A stretch of DNA of 64,000 nucleotides from Apostichopus japonicus (lineage: Eukaryota; Echinodermata; Holothuroidea; Aspidochirotida; Stichopodidae), in the NCBI RefSeq assembly GCF_037975245.1, contig NC_092562.1, positions 22,397,054 through 22,461,053 on the forward strand, in the 5' to 3' direction. This document shows positions 49,158-59,935 of the stretch, one piece after another. The notes under the pieces were generated by a model. It ran no database searches. It saw only the letters and a list, made by a program, of their open reading frames with translations, and had not been told where the DNA came from. The translations under genes and the position numbers were made by a program. Every line of letters begins with the position of its first letter. Position 1 is the first letter of the stretch.

Positions 49158-49226
49158 GGCCTGTTGGTTTGAAGGTATGGTTCTCGTTTGGTGTGCGCGA
49201 GGTCCCGGGTTCGATTCCCCGTCAAC
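49158..49226 (+). tRNA. tRNA-Pro-like pseudogene in satellite, copy 3
   Basis: Same block with B box GGTTCGATTCC and a TTTTT terminator right after it. The distances between copies (789 and 1275 bases) equal sums of satellite units, so the block spread by unit duplication, not by separate insertions. Confidence 0.6.
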
Positions 49227-50117
49227 TTTTTCTATTCTTGTATTTCTCGCGTAGAACATATTTCGATTGCACGATTTTTGGACATGCAGCATTTGAATAT
49301 GTTTCAATCTTACTATTAAAAAGGTATAATTTCTTTTCATGTTTTCACGGTCAATAAATAGCTATTACCGATCGTCTATAGGCAATTGCAGTGATTACGT
49401 CGTCTATTCCTCGTGTCGAAGCTATCTAGTTGCCGTGAGCAACTCAATTACGTGTACATGTTGTCTCGAAGCGACTAGCTAATGGTAATTGCCCCGTCAC
49501 GACGCACTTCTATTCCTTCAAGCCCAAACAGGCTCGAGTGAATATTACTATGTGTATATTGCGTCAATAAGGGACAACTTAGACGCTGATTTCGGGTTTA
49601 ATTTGTAAATATATATAATGAATTGTTCAATACATACCTTAAGGTAACCGTTTCCAAGGACAATAAATAGCTATTACCGATCGGCTATAGGCAATTGCAG
49701 TGATTTCGTCATCAATTCCTCGTGTCTAAGCTATCTAGTCGCCTTGAGCAACCCAATTATGTGTAGATGATGTCTCGAAGCTACGTGGTAGTGTTAATTG
49801 CCCCGTCGCGTCGAACTTTTATTCCTTCAAGCACAAATAGGCTCGTGTGAACATTATTATATGTATATTGCGTCACTAAGGGACGATTTAGACGCTGATT
49901 AAGGGGTTAATTTGTAAACATGTATAATGAATTGTCAGTAGATACCTTAAGGTAACCGTTTTCAAGGTCGATAAATAGCTATTACCGATCGGCTATAGGC
50001 AATTGCAGTGATTATGTCATCAATTCCTGGTGTCGAAGCTATCTAGTCGCCGTGAGCAACTCAATTACGTGTAGATGATGTCTCGAAGCTACGTGGTAGT
50101 GTTAATTGCCCCGTCGT

Positions 50118-50590
50118 TTTACAATCTTACGTTAGGCCCCTAGATCCCAGAAAGTTATTTTTTCGCTTGCAGCAAATTGAAGATCAACAGCTCTCCTAAA
50201 AGCCTCAATCTACACTACTATTTCACTTAGCCTTAACGTCCGTTAGGCAATGAAGTGTCTAATTAATATTCCAGATTGTAAGGAATTCTTAACATACAAA
50301 AAATACTGTGAGCCATTTCTAAGGGTAGACGTGTGCGGAATGGAAAACGAAAGGAAACTTTATCCTATTTCTATTTAAACAAATAATGGGTTCCAGGTAA
50401 CAGTTTTCTTATTGTTATGTTTTCGTTGGCAGGGTTGGTTAATGAGACATTTCTTGATAATTAACAATAATCAGAAACACGATTAAGGTCTGATTAGGCC
50501 GTCCGATTTATTGATATTTTCTCTGCGTCTGCTTTCGAATATTTACCGCGATAACCAGCAAATTTAAAGGTCCTTCCAGAAGCTTCGTTC
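50118..50590. other. Non-coding DNA between satellite and LINE fragment
   Basis: No exon or repeat of note was seen. Confidence 0.35.
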
Positions 50591-51015
50591 TTGCTATCTT
50601 GACCACATCACGTTTGAATCTCACCACACTGGAGCTTAGGAGATTACTAGGGGACTCGATCCAGGTTTTCAAGATTGTGTATGATTTCGACAATTTATCC
50701 TTTACCGACTTTTTCATGTTTGCCAACAGTAGTTGTACCAGAGGTCATTGTCTTAAACTCCAAAAGTCACATAGTAGGATTAATATTCGGCATAACTTTT
50801 TCTAATAGGGTTGTGAATGAGTGGAATGGTTTGCCTAAGAAAGTTGTACTTGCAAGTAGTGTCAATGAGTTTAAGAATGCTTTGGACAAGCACTTTAAGT
50901 ATTGTAATCGGGTCTGAGTGTTTGTGTCTTCAGTTTTTTCTCTCTCTCTCTATAGGGTCCTTGATGGGGACTTAAGTGTCCCTCCTGATCCTTTTTTTCT
51001 ACTACTAAACTAAAT
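50591..51015 (+). pseudogene. LINE fragment, reverse transcriptase C-terminus, frameshifted
   Basis: Two overlapping frames give one protein: LNLTTLELRRLLGDSIQVFK with RGHCLKLQKSHSR and RHNFF in the first, then SNRVVNEWNGLPKKVV and SSVNEFKNALDKHF in the second. The switch lies in a T-run near 50796, a one-base indel. The RGH...RHNFFSNRVVNEWN...FKNALDKH order is the hallmark of the C-terminus of CR1/jockey-type reverse transcriptases. The tail has TTGATGGGGACTTAAGTGTC followed by T-runs and CTACTACTAAAC. Only the 3' end of the element is present. Confidence 0.78.
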
Positions 51016-52417
51016 ATACACAATCATGAATAATTATGAATCAATAACCAATCACAATACTGAAGATTATCTTTGATTTTACCGAGAGGCATTGGAAATC
51101 CTCTACACATCATTATACTGCTCGATCTGTCCTTCTGGGACGTAACAGTGCCAATCGACGGAAGCATACATACTGCACGTTTAACGACGTTTTAAATGTT
51201 CCAAGAAATTGAAATTTGACTTTTTAACTGAACAAATGTAAAACACGTTGATGAAACCAGAGTTTTTATCGATCAGTATTAGATTATCACAAGACTGCGT
51301 CTGTCCTTTGGCATTTCACTGTTAGTGACATAGACGAGCGATAGCATATGACTTGCCTAACCTAGCTACAATTAACTAGGTTAGTACTAGTAATAACTGA
51401 ATAGCTACAGTAGTAGTTAGGCCTAGCCTAGGCTATAGGATAAAGGAAAGCAAACTTCAACTCAAGTGATAGTTATAACAAACTTTGTTGGGACTGAGAC
51501 GACAGTCTGTTCTTGCTGTTTGCCTATATAAGTCTAACTGCTCATTAAAAAATTGCTAATTCAGAAGCCCAAGATGCAACACATTCTTTTTGTAACTTCC
51601 AAGCAAATGATGATGAAGATTCAATGTTTGTTTCAAATGTATGCACCCTTTTGCGGTTATGAAGTGACAAATTTTATTGTATAACAACTTTAAGTATGCA
51701 CATGTGAGTCACCATGCATCACCGATGGCATCTGAGATTTACAACATGGAGATCAATTTACAAAATATAAACAATATAATACTTCAGTTAAGAAAGAGAC
51801 TACTTGTAAGTAGACAACCGAATGCACTGTTGCAGACTGCTAAAAATGCTGCAATACACGTGTATAGGCCTACAACTATGATGGTGCCATATGTTCCATT
51901 GTAACTTCAATATTCTTCAATAACATAATGCACATTGTGAAAAATAAGATACAGCATGATCATATACTACCATTTTATTTGGGGAGAGGGGAGGGGGGGA
52001 GGGGGAGGGGCAGTTGCCAATTTTTAGAGAGGTTATCTATTTCTCCTTCCATGTTGACTTTTATTTTCCCCTTTATGTTTAAACTGTACCAGTTTCCACT
52101 ATCTGATACGTTCCGATTGAAAATAGTCAGAAAGTATATACAGAGCGAGAAATACATTCTGGGAAGTTCTATCCAATATCGCTTTGCGTGTCGACCTATT
52201 CTCCAAGCACCTGTCATCATCAAATTATACATAAAAATAATGGCATGTTGGTTGTTTCATTACTATGAGGTACCTTTCAGTTAAGAAATGGAGCAAATTA
52301 TCGAAGATCTTACACCCAGCTTCATGTTTTGTGGGGTGGGGGGTAGCCGTTCCCCTCCACGATTGCACTACTGTACATCATAATCCAATGAAGATAGTAT
52401 CTATTTTCCCACCTGAG
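51016..52417. other. Intergenic and 3' flank of the F-box gene
   Basis: TAGGCCTA-type words lie near 51418-51434. A G-rich tract at 51981-52010 has quadruplex potential. TTTATT at 51974-51979 and 52060-52065 gives AATAAA on the minus strand, about 440 and 350 bases past the F-box gene stop, and either may be its poly(A) signal. Confidence 0.4.
51981..52010 (+). repeat. G-rich tract with quadruplex potential
   Basis: Runs of four to seven G are separated by A or AGA over 30 bases. On the minus-strand transcript of the F-box gene it would be C-rich and would lie near the expected 3' end. Confidence 0.6.
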
Positions 52418-53168
52418 CTATCTATTGGATTTACTATGTTCCAATATAAACTTATCCAAGGTCTCATTATCAAACTGTGGATTGTCTGATACATCAATTG
52501 ATTTCAACTTTTTCATTTTCTTGATGTGTTCGAAGCAGCTTTCAGTTAAATTAACGTTGCCTCTTAAAGTCAAACTGGTTAAGTTTGGGATGGATTGTGA
52601 CATTGCTTCGACGACACTGTCCGTTACACCTGTTAGATTACATAACGATAATGAGGTCAGATCTGGATTTTGTTCACTTAGCAATCTCATAGAGAGTGTG
52701 TGACTGTAACAATCACAATTAGATATGACTAACCCTTGCACATTTTTCAATAACCTCAGACACGATCCAAGCTCATGGCTACAGGTATATTCCAAGAAGC
52801 GAACTGTTCTGAAGTTAAGAGAAACACCGAGATCGCTACGATACAATGATCTCTTCCCTACTTTACATTTAATGAAAGAAATTTGTCGCAAACTATTTGG
52901 TAATTCATTTACATTCAATTTGGGAGTAAGAGATACATTTGTCAAGGTAAGATCTTCCAAATTAGGACATTGCTTTCCGATTTTCCGCAAGACGGCGTTG
53001 GTCGCGAACCTCCGTGGAAGGATAATGTTTCGTACTTGCTCAGAGAGGATGTATCTGTTCAGTAAACGATGCAGAATCCTGCCATCCATTGCGAACCTAC
53101 AATCACTTAGATTCACTTGCTGCCATAGGTATTTATCTTTAACAAGGTTGTTGAAATGCCGACATACC
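52418..53168 (-). CDS. F-box/LRR protein, exon 3 (F-box end and leucine-rich repeats)
   Basis: This is the last coding exon of a 298-residue F-box protein, probably the substrate-recognition subunit of an SCF (SKP1-CUL1-F-box) ubiquitin ligase acting in cytoplasm or nucleus. The acceptor CTGCTTCCAG borders the exon at 53168. It completes the F-box with VCRHFNNLVKDKYLWQQVNL (residues 50-69) and then carries leucine-rich repeats over roughly residues 90-290. Repeat signs are CPNLEDLTLTNVSL, NPDLTSLSLCNLTGVTD, IPNLTSLTLRGNVNLTES and MKKLKSIDVSDNPQFDNETL. These are irregular, FBXL-type LRRs with the LTSLxL core. The stop is at 52418-52420. It is short for an FBXL. Which FBXL it matches I cannot say, so no symbol is given. 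Other strand frames over it are shadows. Confidence 0.9.
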
Positions 53169-54511
53169 CTGGAAGCAGAACAAATAAATTATTGAACGGA
53201 TGTATATATGTAATATATATGTAATAAATACTAATAATATGGACAAGGGAAAATTGAAACTGACAATGCGTGCAGCTGAAACACAAACGCTCGCAAGAGA
53301 TTTGAGTGAGCCTAACTGATCCCATACTGAAGGCTACCTTCAACTGTGCTGCTACCAAACACAGTGTGTCATCTGAAGTCTTATTTCGTGGATTGAGAGT
53401 TCTGAACAATAACCGGTTGTTCTAGTGAAATCACAGGTCAAAGATTCGAAGATTACCTCAGTTTGTTACGCATGACATTACTCCATCCTTACTTCAAAGA
53501 AGTTAACTACGTGTCGTATGTAACCAATGACCATGGGCGGCGATCCTGGGGGGGGGGGGGGAAGGGGGGATATATCCCCCATGAAAATGGGTGGAGGGGA
53601 TGTAATACACCATATCCCCCCCCCACCAAATGCCAGGGATAAGAATATTTTCATGCCTACATTTATGCATCATCGTTAATGTACGGCTCTTTTTTAGCTT
53701 CATTTCTCGCCTACCATAAACGCAGTGCGATCTTTTCAAATAAGCGTCTTTATAAAGCAAGAATAGTTGACTGTAGGCTTCATTGGCCCTATAACAACAA
53801 AATGTATTATTGCGCCCACGGTATTGATGTAGTACATATATGCACCCTCATACTATTCATATAGGCCCTATAGTAGGCCTACACACGTACATGTTCCCTC
53901 GAACAGCTGAGAATCTCATGTTACCAGGGTAATGCACGTTTCACCTGGATGCCCTAGCAATCGGTACCTAGGAATGTAACTATGTGTAATTGTGTATTGC
54001 ATGTGTATAGGCCTATAATAGCCTGCATGAGGCCATTTTCTTCATCGAATAATATAAAAGAGCTCTCGAACATTCTAACGTTGCGCCTGAAACAAGATTG
54101 GCAGGGGCAATTTTCCCAAAATAACACCCGAAATTAAAAAAAAAAGTATTTTGGATCCTGATTATGAGATATTTCGGACATGACATCCCTATTTTAAAGT
54201 TGGGTATATGCGCTTGGAAACCTCGGGAAGTGCCGTTTCCGGCCATCTAGAGGATTTGTTAATCCCAAAATTTTCTTGTACGCTTCGCGCCAACCAATGG
54301 TGGCGCTACGCTTAGATAGTCAACAAGGTCATATCCCCCCCACTCGGAAGTACGGATCGCCGCCCATGCCAATGACATTCATTCCCCCGCCATCGCCCAA
54401 AATGGAATGTTCTGTCTAACAAGTTTACATTCAGTCTGCAAACTTGAAGATTAAAACATCAAATTAAGTACAAAATGACGAGAAGAACTCTCAGTAGAAC
54501 GAGAGACTTAC
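53169..54511 (-). other. Intron 2 of the F-box gene
   Basis: The intron runs from donor GG|GTAAGT (GT at 54511-54510) to acceptor CTTCCAG (AG at 53170-53169). It splits a glycine codon (GG|G) between FRLA-G and VCR. It holds the hAT-like element at 53532-54368, which makes up well over half of its length. Confidence 0.85.
53532..54368 (-). mobile_element. hAT-like element, CATGGGCGGCGATC family (copy 2)
   Basis: The ends CATGGGCGGCGATCC and GGATCGCCGCCCATG are inverted repeats, and CCAATGAC abuts both ends perfectly (53524-53531 and 54369-54376). The copy lies in opposite orientation to copy 1 (42981-43833). The two look about 90% or more alike by eye through most of their length. It lies inside intron 2 of the F-box gene and does not touch either splice site. 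It has no transposase frame, so it is non-autonomous. Confidence 0.9.
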
Positions 54512-54640
54512 CCAGCTAATCTGAATTTATCTTGAATGTCCAAATATGTAAAGATCAGTAGAAGAACCTCATCTGAAAGTTGGCCGATGACGCTGTTTGA
54601 CGATGGTGTTCTGCTCACGTCATCCTCAGGTGCATGTGTA
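54512..54640 (-). CDS. F-box/LRR protein, exon 2 (F-box start)
   Basis: This 129-base exon lies between acceptor CTCTATATAG and a consensus donor, CTGG|GTAAGTC. It encodes residues 6 (last base) to 49 (first two bases): an acidic/Ser-rich lead, THAPEDDVSRTPSSNSVIG, then the first F-box helix, QLSDEVLLLIFTYLDIQDKF. This is the canonical L-P/S-D-E-V-L-L-x-I-F-x-Y-L pattern that binds SKP1. The phases fit exactly: it takes AG from exon 1 to make Ser and gives GG to exon 3 to make Gly. Confidence 0.9.
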
Positions 54641-56336
54641 CTATATAGAGAGAAACGAAAATTCGAATGATTAAGATGGGCTAACAAGTAAAGATTGAAT
54701 CAAGGTTGTCATCTTCTGAAAACTATCACATAAGTGAAGTTTATTAAAGCTAAGGCGAGCCTCGTCTTGGCCATTTTATAGCAGGTTCATGACTAATTAG
54801 TAATTATACAGATAAGTTGACACGTGGCTATACACTGTATAACATATGATATCAAACAACATAACTCTTTTACAAAATTGTATCGAATACATTTGCAAAG
54901 TTATACTGATTCGCCAGACGGGCAATGAACTATACCACTAACGAAACTAAATCAGTCCGTTGTCATTGGTGTATGTTATACAGAGGTAACTGTGACGAAC
55001 AACCACCCCATGCCCCCCCCCCCCCGAAAAACGGGAAATATCTTATTCGATATGAAGGGGTATCACAGGTTTAATGTTTAGACCTATTGACATTTGTAGT
55101 ATGCGCTGTTAAGTGTATGCAAGGCGTTTTTAATCCCGTACATGACGCAAGCCATGATTTTACATTGTAATAACTAAGAAGGATCACCTGCTTACAAGAA
55201 AGGGTGTTACCCGTGTAAAGGCAAAATTGACAGTAAATCGAAGGGAGACAACAGTGTGTAAGGTTTTATTCCTGCACTTTTTCACGTAAATTTGATACAG
55301 GTTTGCGAAGACCTTTGTAATTTTATCGAAGAACAATATGTCTTATACACTAGCTGGCAAACTACCTTCAAGGCTGGACTACACTCGTGAAAGTTATAAC
55401 AATGGTCTCTCTGCTGAATCTGAGATAACGGTCAGTGCCCCCCCCCCCCCAGGATGGGTCCCCTATCGACATTACTCTTCACAATTTATACAGACGAAGT
55501 TCGTTCTGGGTCAAATTGTACTGTTATTACAAAGATGCTGACGATATCGTCATATATCTTGCAATAGCTCTAAATCTACATATTAGATAGGTCAGGGAAA
55601 GCGATCAGTCTTTCATTGCTAGTTATGTAAAGTCTCTGTGAAAGAAAACCCCTGCTGCTTAAAATATTAATGAAAACCAAACCTAAACACATGTTATTCG
55701 AAAATAACAATGTACATATGGACAAAGGGCTGCGAAGAACAAAGAGACCAAAACGAGTAGTCATGGTCAATCGGTTGCGCGGATCTATCATACAATGTAT
55801 TTATAGGAGTCTGCATTTACGATAAACTGAGCTTTAAAAATCACATTTCAAAGTATCTCGCTATAAAAGCTTTCACTATAATGTCTCATCATATTGGCTA
55901 CTGCTCTCAATAAAAGCCAAACAGTTTATACTGCATCCAATGTTACCGCTCAAAGTATGCCGAATATGCTGTTAAAAGAATAAAACGGATCCACTTAGAT
56001 GTTTTCTCAAATATTGTGCTAAAGTTTTCCCACTCGACAACCATATCATTTTAAATAAAGTTAATGAAGCTTCAGGTATTTATTTTGGATGAAAATATCA
56101 AATAACATTTATATCTGTAGAAGCCGGCCATCCCTTCATTCTAAGCTAACCGCTCTGTGCATTAACTCAAAAGACTATTGAAGAAATCATGCTTATATTT
56201 TATTTATTTATTTATTTTCTTTATTCTTTATTTATTTACTTTATATCTGTCATACCACTTGCTACACATTCTTTTCTTATTTACGGCTTGGCTTGCCTAT
56301 AAAGAGTGGTTATTCTGTTGTCAGATTCCAAACACA

Positions 56337-56339
<3 letters not shown>

Positions 56340-56370
<31 letters not shown>
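56340..56370 (+). repeat. (TA)n microsatellite
   Basis: About 15 uninterrupted TA units, expected to be length-polymorphic. Confidence 0.95.
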
Positions 56371-56371
<1 letters not shown>

Positions 56372-56811
56372 CTTTAAACATGTGCTTCCATGCCTCTTTG
56401 TCTATAGGGTAACTACTTACTTCCTGTTGCCGAGTTTATTCACCCCTCATCCACACCATAGTATATAGATGCCTCCTTTTTCTTAATTCCATGAATTATT
56501 CAACGATAATTATCTTTATAATTGTCTTTATACACTTTCAACCTTTGTGAACGTTCAATTCCTTTTGATAACTATTACCTCATTTTGTCATATATTAGTT
56601 TTCCTATATCAAGTGTACTGCAGTGTTTCCTTTTAATAAATTGCTTCAATATTTATTCTGTTATAAACTCAAACTTTTCATACATCGAAACTATATAGCA
56701 TGACACGTACAAGTCCTAATCCTATCTGCATACACGTCACTGTACACTATCTGTGAAGTGATATGTAGCAAATCAAACCGTCTTTGATGTTGTTGTCAAT
56801 GATGCAACAAG

Positions 56812-57347
56812 GACTTCCCCATAATTGAAATCAGTTTTTTTTTTCACGAAGTTCCTCGACCCTACCATCAAACAATATCAAGTTCACATTGAGTAGGCCT
56901 GCTATTTCCAAGATTACATTATCACTTCAATTTTAGTAGACAAACTATGAAGCGTTATTTGAACTTGTTGGTGTAGTCCATGTAAAACATCATGGTTATA
57001 TATGATTGTGCAACGTGCTATGGGTGTTCCATCCTCTTGAAACCTCATACAGGGCACGTATTGCGCAACCATGCCTGCAGACTTCCCCATAATTGAAACC
57101 AGTTATTTTTCCACGAAGTTCCTCGACCATACCATCAAACAATATCAAGTTCACATTGAGTAGGCCTGCTATTTCCAAGATTACATTATCACTTCAATTT
57201 TAGTAGACAAACTATGAAGCGTTATTTGAACTTGTTGGTGTAGTCCATGTAAAAAATCATGGCTATATATGATTTTGCAACGTGCTATGGGTGTTCTCCT
57301 CCTTTGAAAACCTCAAACAAGGCACGTATTGCACAACCATGCATGCA
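56812..57347. repeat. Tandem duplication, two copies of 268 bp
   Basis: GACTTCCCCATA or GACTTCCCCATAATTGAAA starts at 56812, 57080 and 57348, giving two full 268-bp copies and a short third start. The copies share GAGTAGGCCTGCTATTTCC and TTATTTGAACTTGTTGGTG and differ at only a few percent of sites plus a T-run. A minus-strand open frame in copy 2 (56996-57178) is broken in copy 1 by the T-run length, which argues against coding. Confidence 0.92.
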
Positions 57348-57582
57348 GACTTCCCCATACAGCAATTAATACGATAGTTCTATCAGGGAGTTGTTAGGTA
57401 ACTCATTATTTCTACTATGGAATTGTGTCTAAACAATACTTCGACCGATGCCAGGTTTCTTTGAATGATAAACTGCACCGAGGTTACCGAATAATCAATT
57501 TGGTATATGTTGTGACATATGACACGACATTTAGTCTTTCTTGCAGTAAACCCATACGTCTGCACAGACACATTGCATCGCC

Positions 57583-57802
57583 TACTTAGAGTAGTAGCGC
57601 CACCCTTTTACAACAGCATCATAGTAATGAGTAGTAGCGTCTCTTGTTTAGAGTAGTATCACCTTCTTTTTAGGGTAGTAGCACCTCTTGTTTAGGTTTG
57701 TATCACCTACTGTTTAGGGTAGTACTAGCACTCCTTGTTTTTGGTAGTAATACCGCCTGTTAAGGCTAGTAGAACCCCCCCCCCCCCCCCGGTTTAGGGT
57801 AG
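57583..57802 (+). repeat. Minisatellite TTTAGGGTAGTAGCACC type
   Basis: About seven degenerate units of roughly 25-35 bases share TTTAGRGTAGTA followed by a CACC or CGCC word and CTTGTTTAG. One unit is expanded by a long C run at about 57777-57790. Confidence 0.8.
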
Positions 57803-59043
57803 CAATGTCACATGAGTCCCTTTCGGCGTTCCATATTATGTTCACAACAATGTCTGATGATTTCGTGAAACTAATATGCATAGCTTACTGTATGTGCCTG
57901 TCAAGTGCACTATCCGTGTGCATACACCATATCATGCAATCAGCCTGAGAAGTTTATCTCGACATTCGAATGTATTCTCGCTTCTTTGCCCAAGCAGCTT
58001 GGGCGTGCATCGAGACAGGAATTTTCCAAACAAGCCAAAGCTAAACGACAAAGAGCGAGATTTGAAGCAAAGGAACAGTAGGCAAGCTGATAGATCTTGA
58101 GGCGGAAGTGCAATGTTGAGAATGTGTAGGGGGCAAAAACACCCCTCGATGATTTGCTTTAGTCCTTATCAAAAATACACCCAATGGGAAACTGTCTGTT
58201 CCTTAAACTTGCGATGTGTTTGCCATTGGTTCGTTGCTAGAACATAATATTTTAACATCACAGTAGGAGGAAATTCTCTAAGTTAACAAGGCTTCGGTGA
58301 CATGTATGGAGGCACTTCAGCTCAATAAATATGTTATAAACTTGTCTGAAAGCCTTTCTCTAATATTTAGGTTATATATATATATACTATACTATTGTAA
58401 CAATACGTGTGATACTTACAATGTATGCAGCATTAATTTTTTCCAATGCCTTTCCGAAAACATGCTGTTTTTTTGTGTGTGGTTGGCGGAAGAGCTTCTA
58501 CTTCGTAGCCTACTTAAACAGGAAATGCAGAGACACCAGTATGCGTGGTTGTTTTACGGAACCATTGGAATATGTCATGCGTGCAAGTGGTTTCGAAATA
58601 ACAAACAGTCAACCGTTATTGTTTACAGCTCGCTTTTGTGAGTTATTCATCGATATCGACGGTACTCCTGCGGGGACTTTTGGCATTTTGTAATTCACTT
58701 CGACCGCTCAGATAACCGAATATTCATAACGTTGCATCGCTACTCCTAATTCACACACCGCGATCCGGAAGACTTCGTTGACAAGCTAAGTGGTATGAGA
58801 ACTTTATCAACAACCAGTTCTTGTGCTGGCTAGGCATGCATGGAAGGGCAGTGGACTGTAATGATGTCATAAAAATTGATCAATTTCTACGAATTATGTG
58901 TATAAACTGTAATGACGTATAAACTATTTTTAAAATCTGTTCATGGATTCACAGCAGGCATGCATCGAAATGTACATAATGTCTAAAAGTCGCACCAGCT
59001 GACAACGATACGGCGCTTAGTGCAGCGATTTGAAAGTCACTCC

Positions 59044-59053
59044 CGCCATCTTG
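59044..59053 (-). promoter_or_regulatory. YY1/TISU-like motif, possible alternative promoter
   Basis: On the minus strand the sequence reads CAAGATGGCGGGA, a near-perfect YY1 or TISU (short-5'UTR initiator) element, inside a CpG-enriched segment (about 58990-59115). The ATG within it opens only 10 codons. It lies in intron 1 of the F-box gene in the same orientation, so it might be a second start for that gene. No donor clearly follows. Confidence 0.35.
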
Positions 59054-59350
59054 ATACATACAAAACAATGACTCGCGCAAAGGGTGCCTACGTCATAGTA
59101 ACGAGGTTTGGGTGAAATCCTGATCATATCGTTGAGTTTCATTTTCACAGAAAGAAACACTTTAAAGCACCATAATTTCGCGGGGGGGGGGGGGGGCGGG
59201 ATACACCAGCTGAAATGAATTATAAATTACGGATATTTAGCCGAGCTGCTTGCACAGTTGTTATTACTTTTTGAACAGAAACAAAACAATAATTCTAGCA
59301 CTCCCTTCCCAAATGTTGTACAATCTTATATTACGTATACGTTGGACCCC

Positions 59351-59935
59351 TTAAAGGATTGGTTCAGGTGTTTGACATGTCTATTTTGTATGAAAGAGCC
59401 CAAAAAGACAAAAAAAAAACAGTGAAGAAACTACCATGATAGCATGCTCTGTTAAGGAGATATGACACTTTGAAGATATCAAAATTACTTTGAAAACGAC
59501 ATGGTGTAGAAAGACTTACTGTGAGGGTGTGAATTCACATCCTCACTTCCTTAACATTTGTGAATATATTTCTTTAAAAATTATTTACATTTTTTACCAC
59601 ATTTGAAAATATTATAATCAAAAATTCTTCAGATGTTTAATCTCAAATACTTCCTTAGACAAATATGAGATCCCCTGACATATCTTTTGGTTGAAAGTCA
59701 TGAAATCTCACAAAATATTTAGAGAAAAAACAAAGACTTTTCAGGAATGTGAGGATGTGACATCACAGCTAGTCAGATTTCAGCAGTTTCTACACAATCT
59801 GATAAAACTTTACACTTGAATATCTCTTTAACCGAAAAAGATATTTGAACAGTTTTTTTTTTTCACCATTGTGTTTCTTTTATTGTCCTCTTTCATATAA
59901 CATAAACATGTATGACAACTGAACCAATCCTTTAA
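59351..59935. mobile_element. TTAA-flanked MITE, TTAAAGGATTGGTTCAG family
   Basis: The 585-bp segment starts TTAAAGGATTGGTTCAG and ends CTGAACCAATCCTTTAA, a perfect 17-base inverted repeat that extends with mismatches to ACATG. TTAA at both ends fits Kolobok or piggyBac-type insertion. The interior also has inner inverted words, GTGAGGATGTGA near 59749 and CACATCCTCACTT near 59538. There is no transposase frame. The family differs in sequence from the MITE at 6805-7428 but shares TTAAAG at the tip. Confidence 0.78.

Larger units (their letters stand above)
46772..50117 (+). repeat. Satellite array with 308-bp and 658-bp units
   Basis: The landmark ATTCCTTCAAGCCCAAA recurs at about 46790, 47450, 47581, 48239, 48547, 48855, 49512 and 49821. 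The spacings are 660, 131, 658, 308, 308, 657 and 309. Short units contain CTGATTTCGGGGTTAATTTG, the palindrome ACCTTAAGGT, GATCGGCTATAGGCAATTGC and CTCGAAGCTACGTGGTAG. Long units are short units with about 350 extra bases. The extra part repeats the GATCG...CAATTGCAGTG block and adds a tRNA-Pro-like sequence. One 131-base unit is a deletion. The repeats are about 90% or more identical by eye. The array ends abruptly at GCCCCGTCG near 50117. Confidence 0.92.

Noticed and set aside
52725-53195. 156-codon plus-strand frame
   Set aside because: It is the antisense shadow of the F-box/LRR exon.
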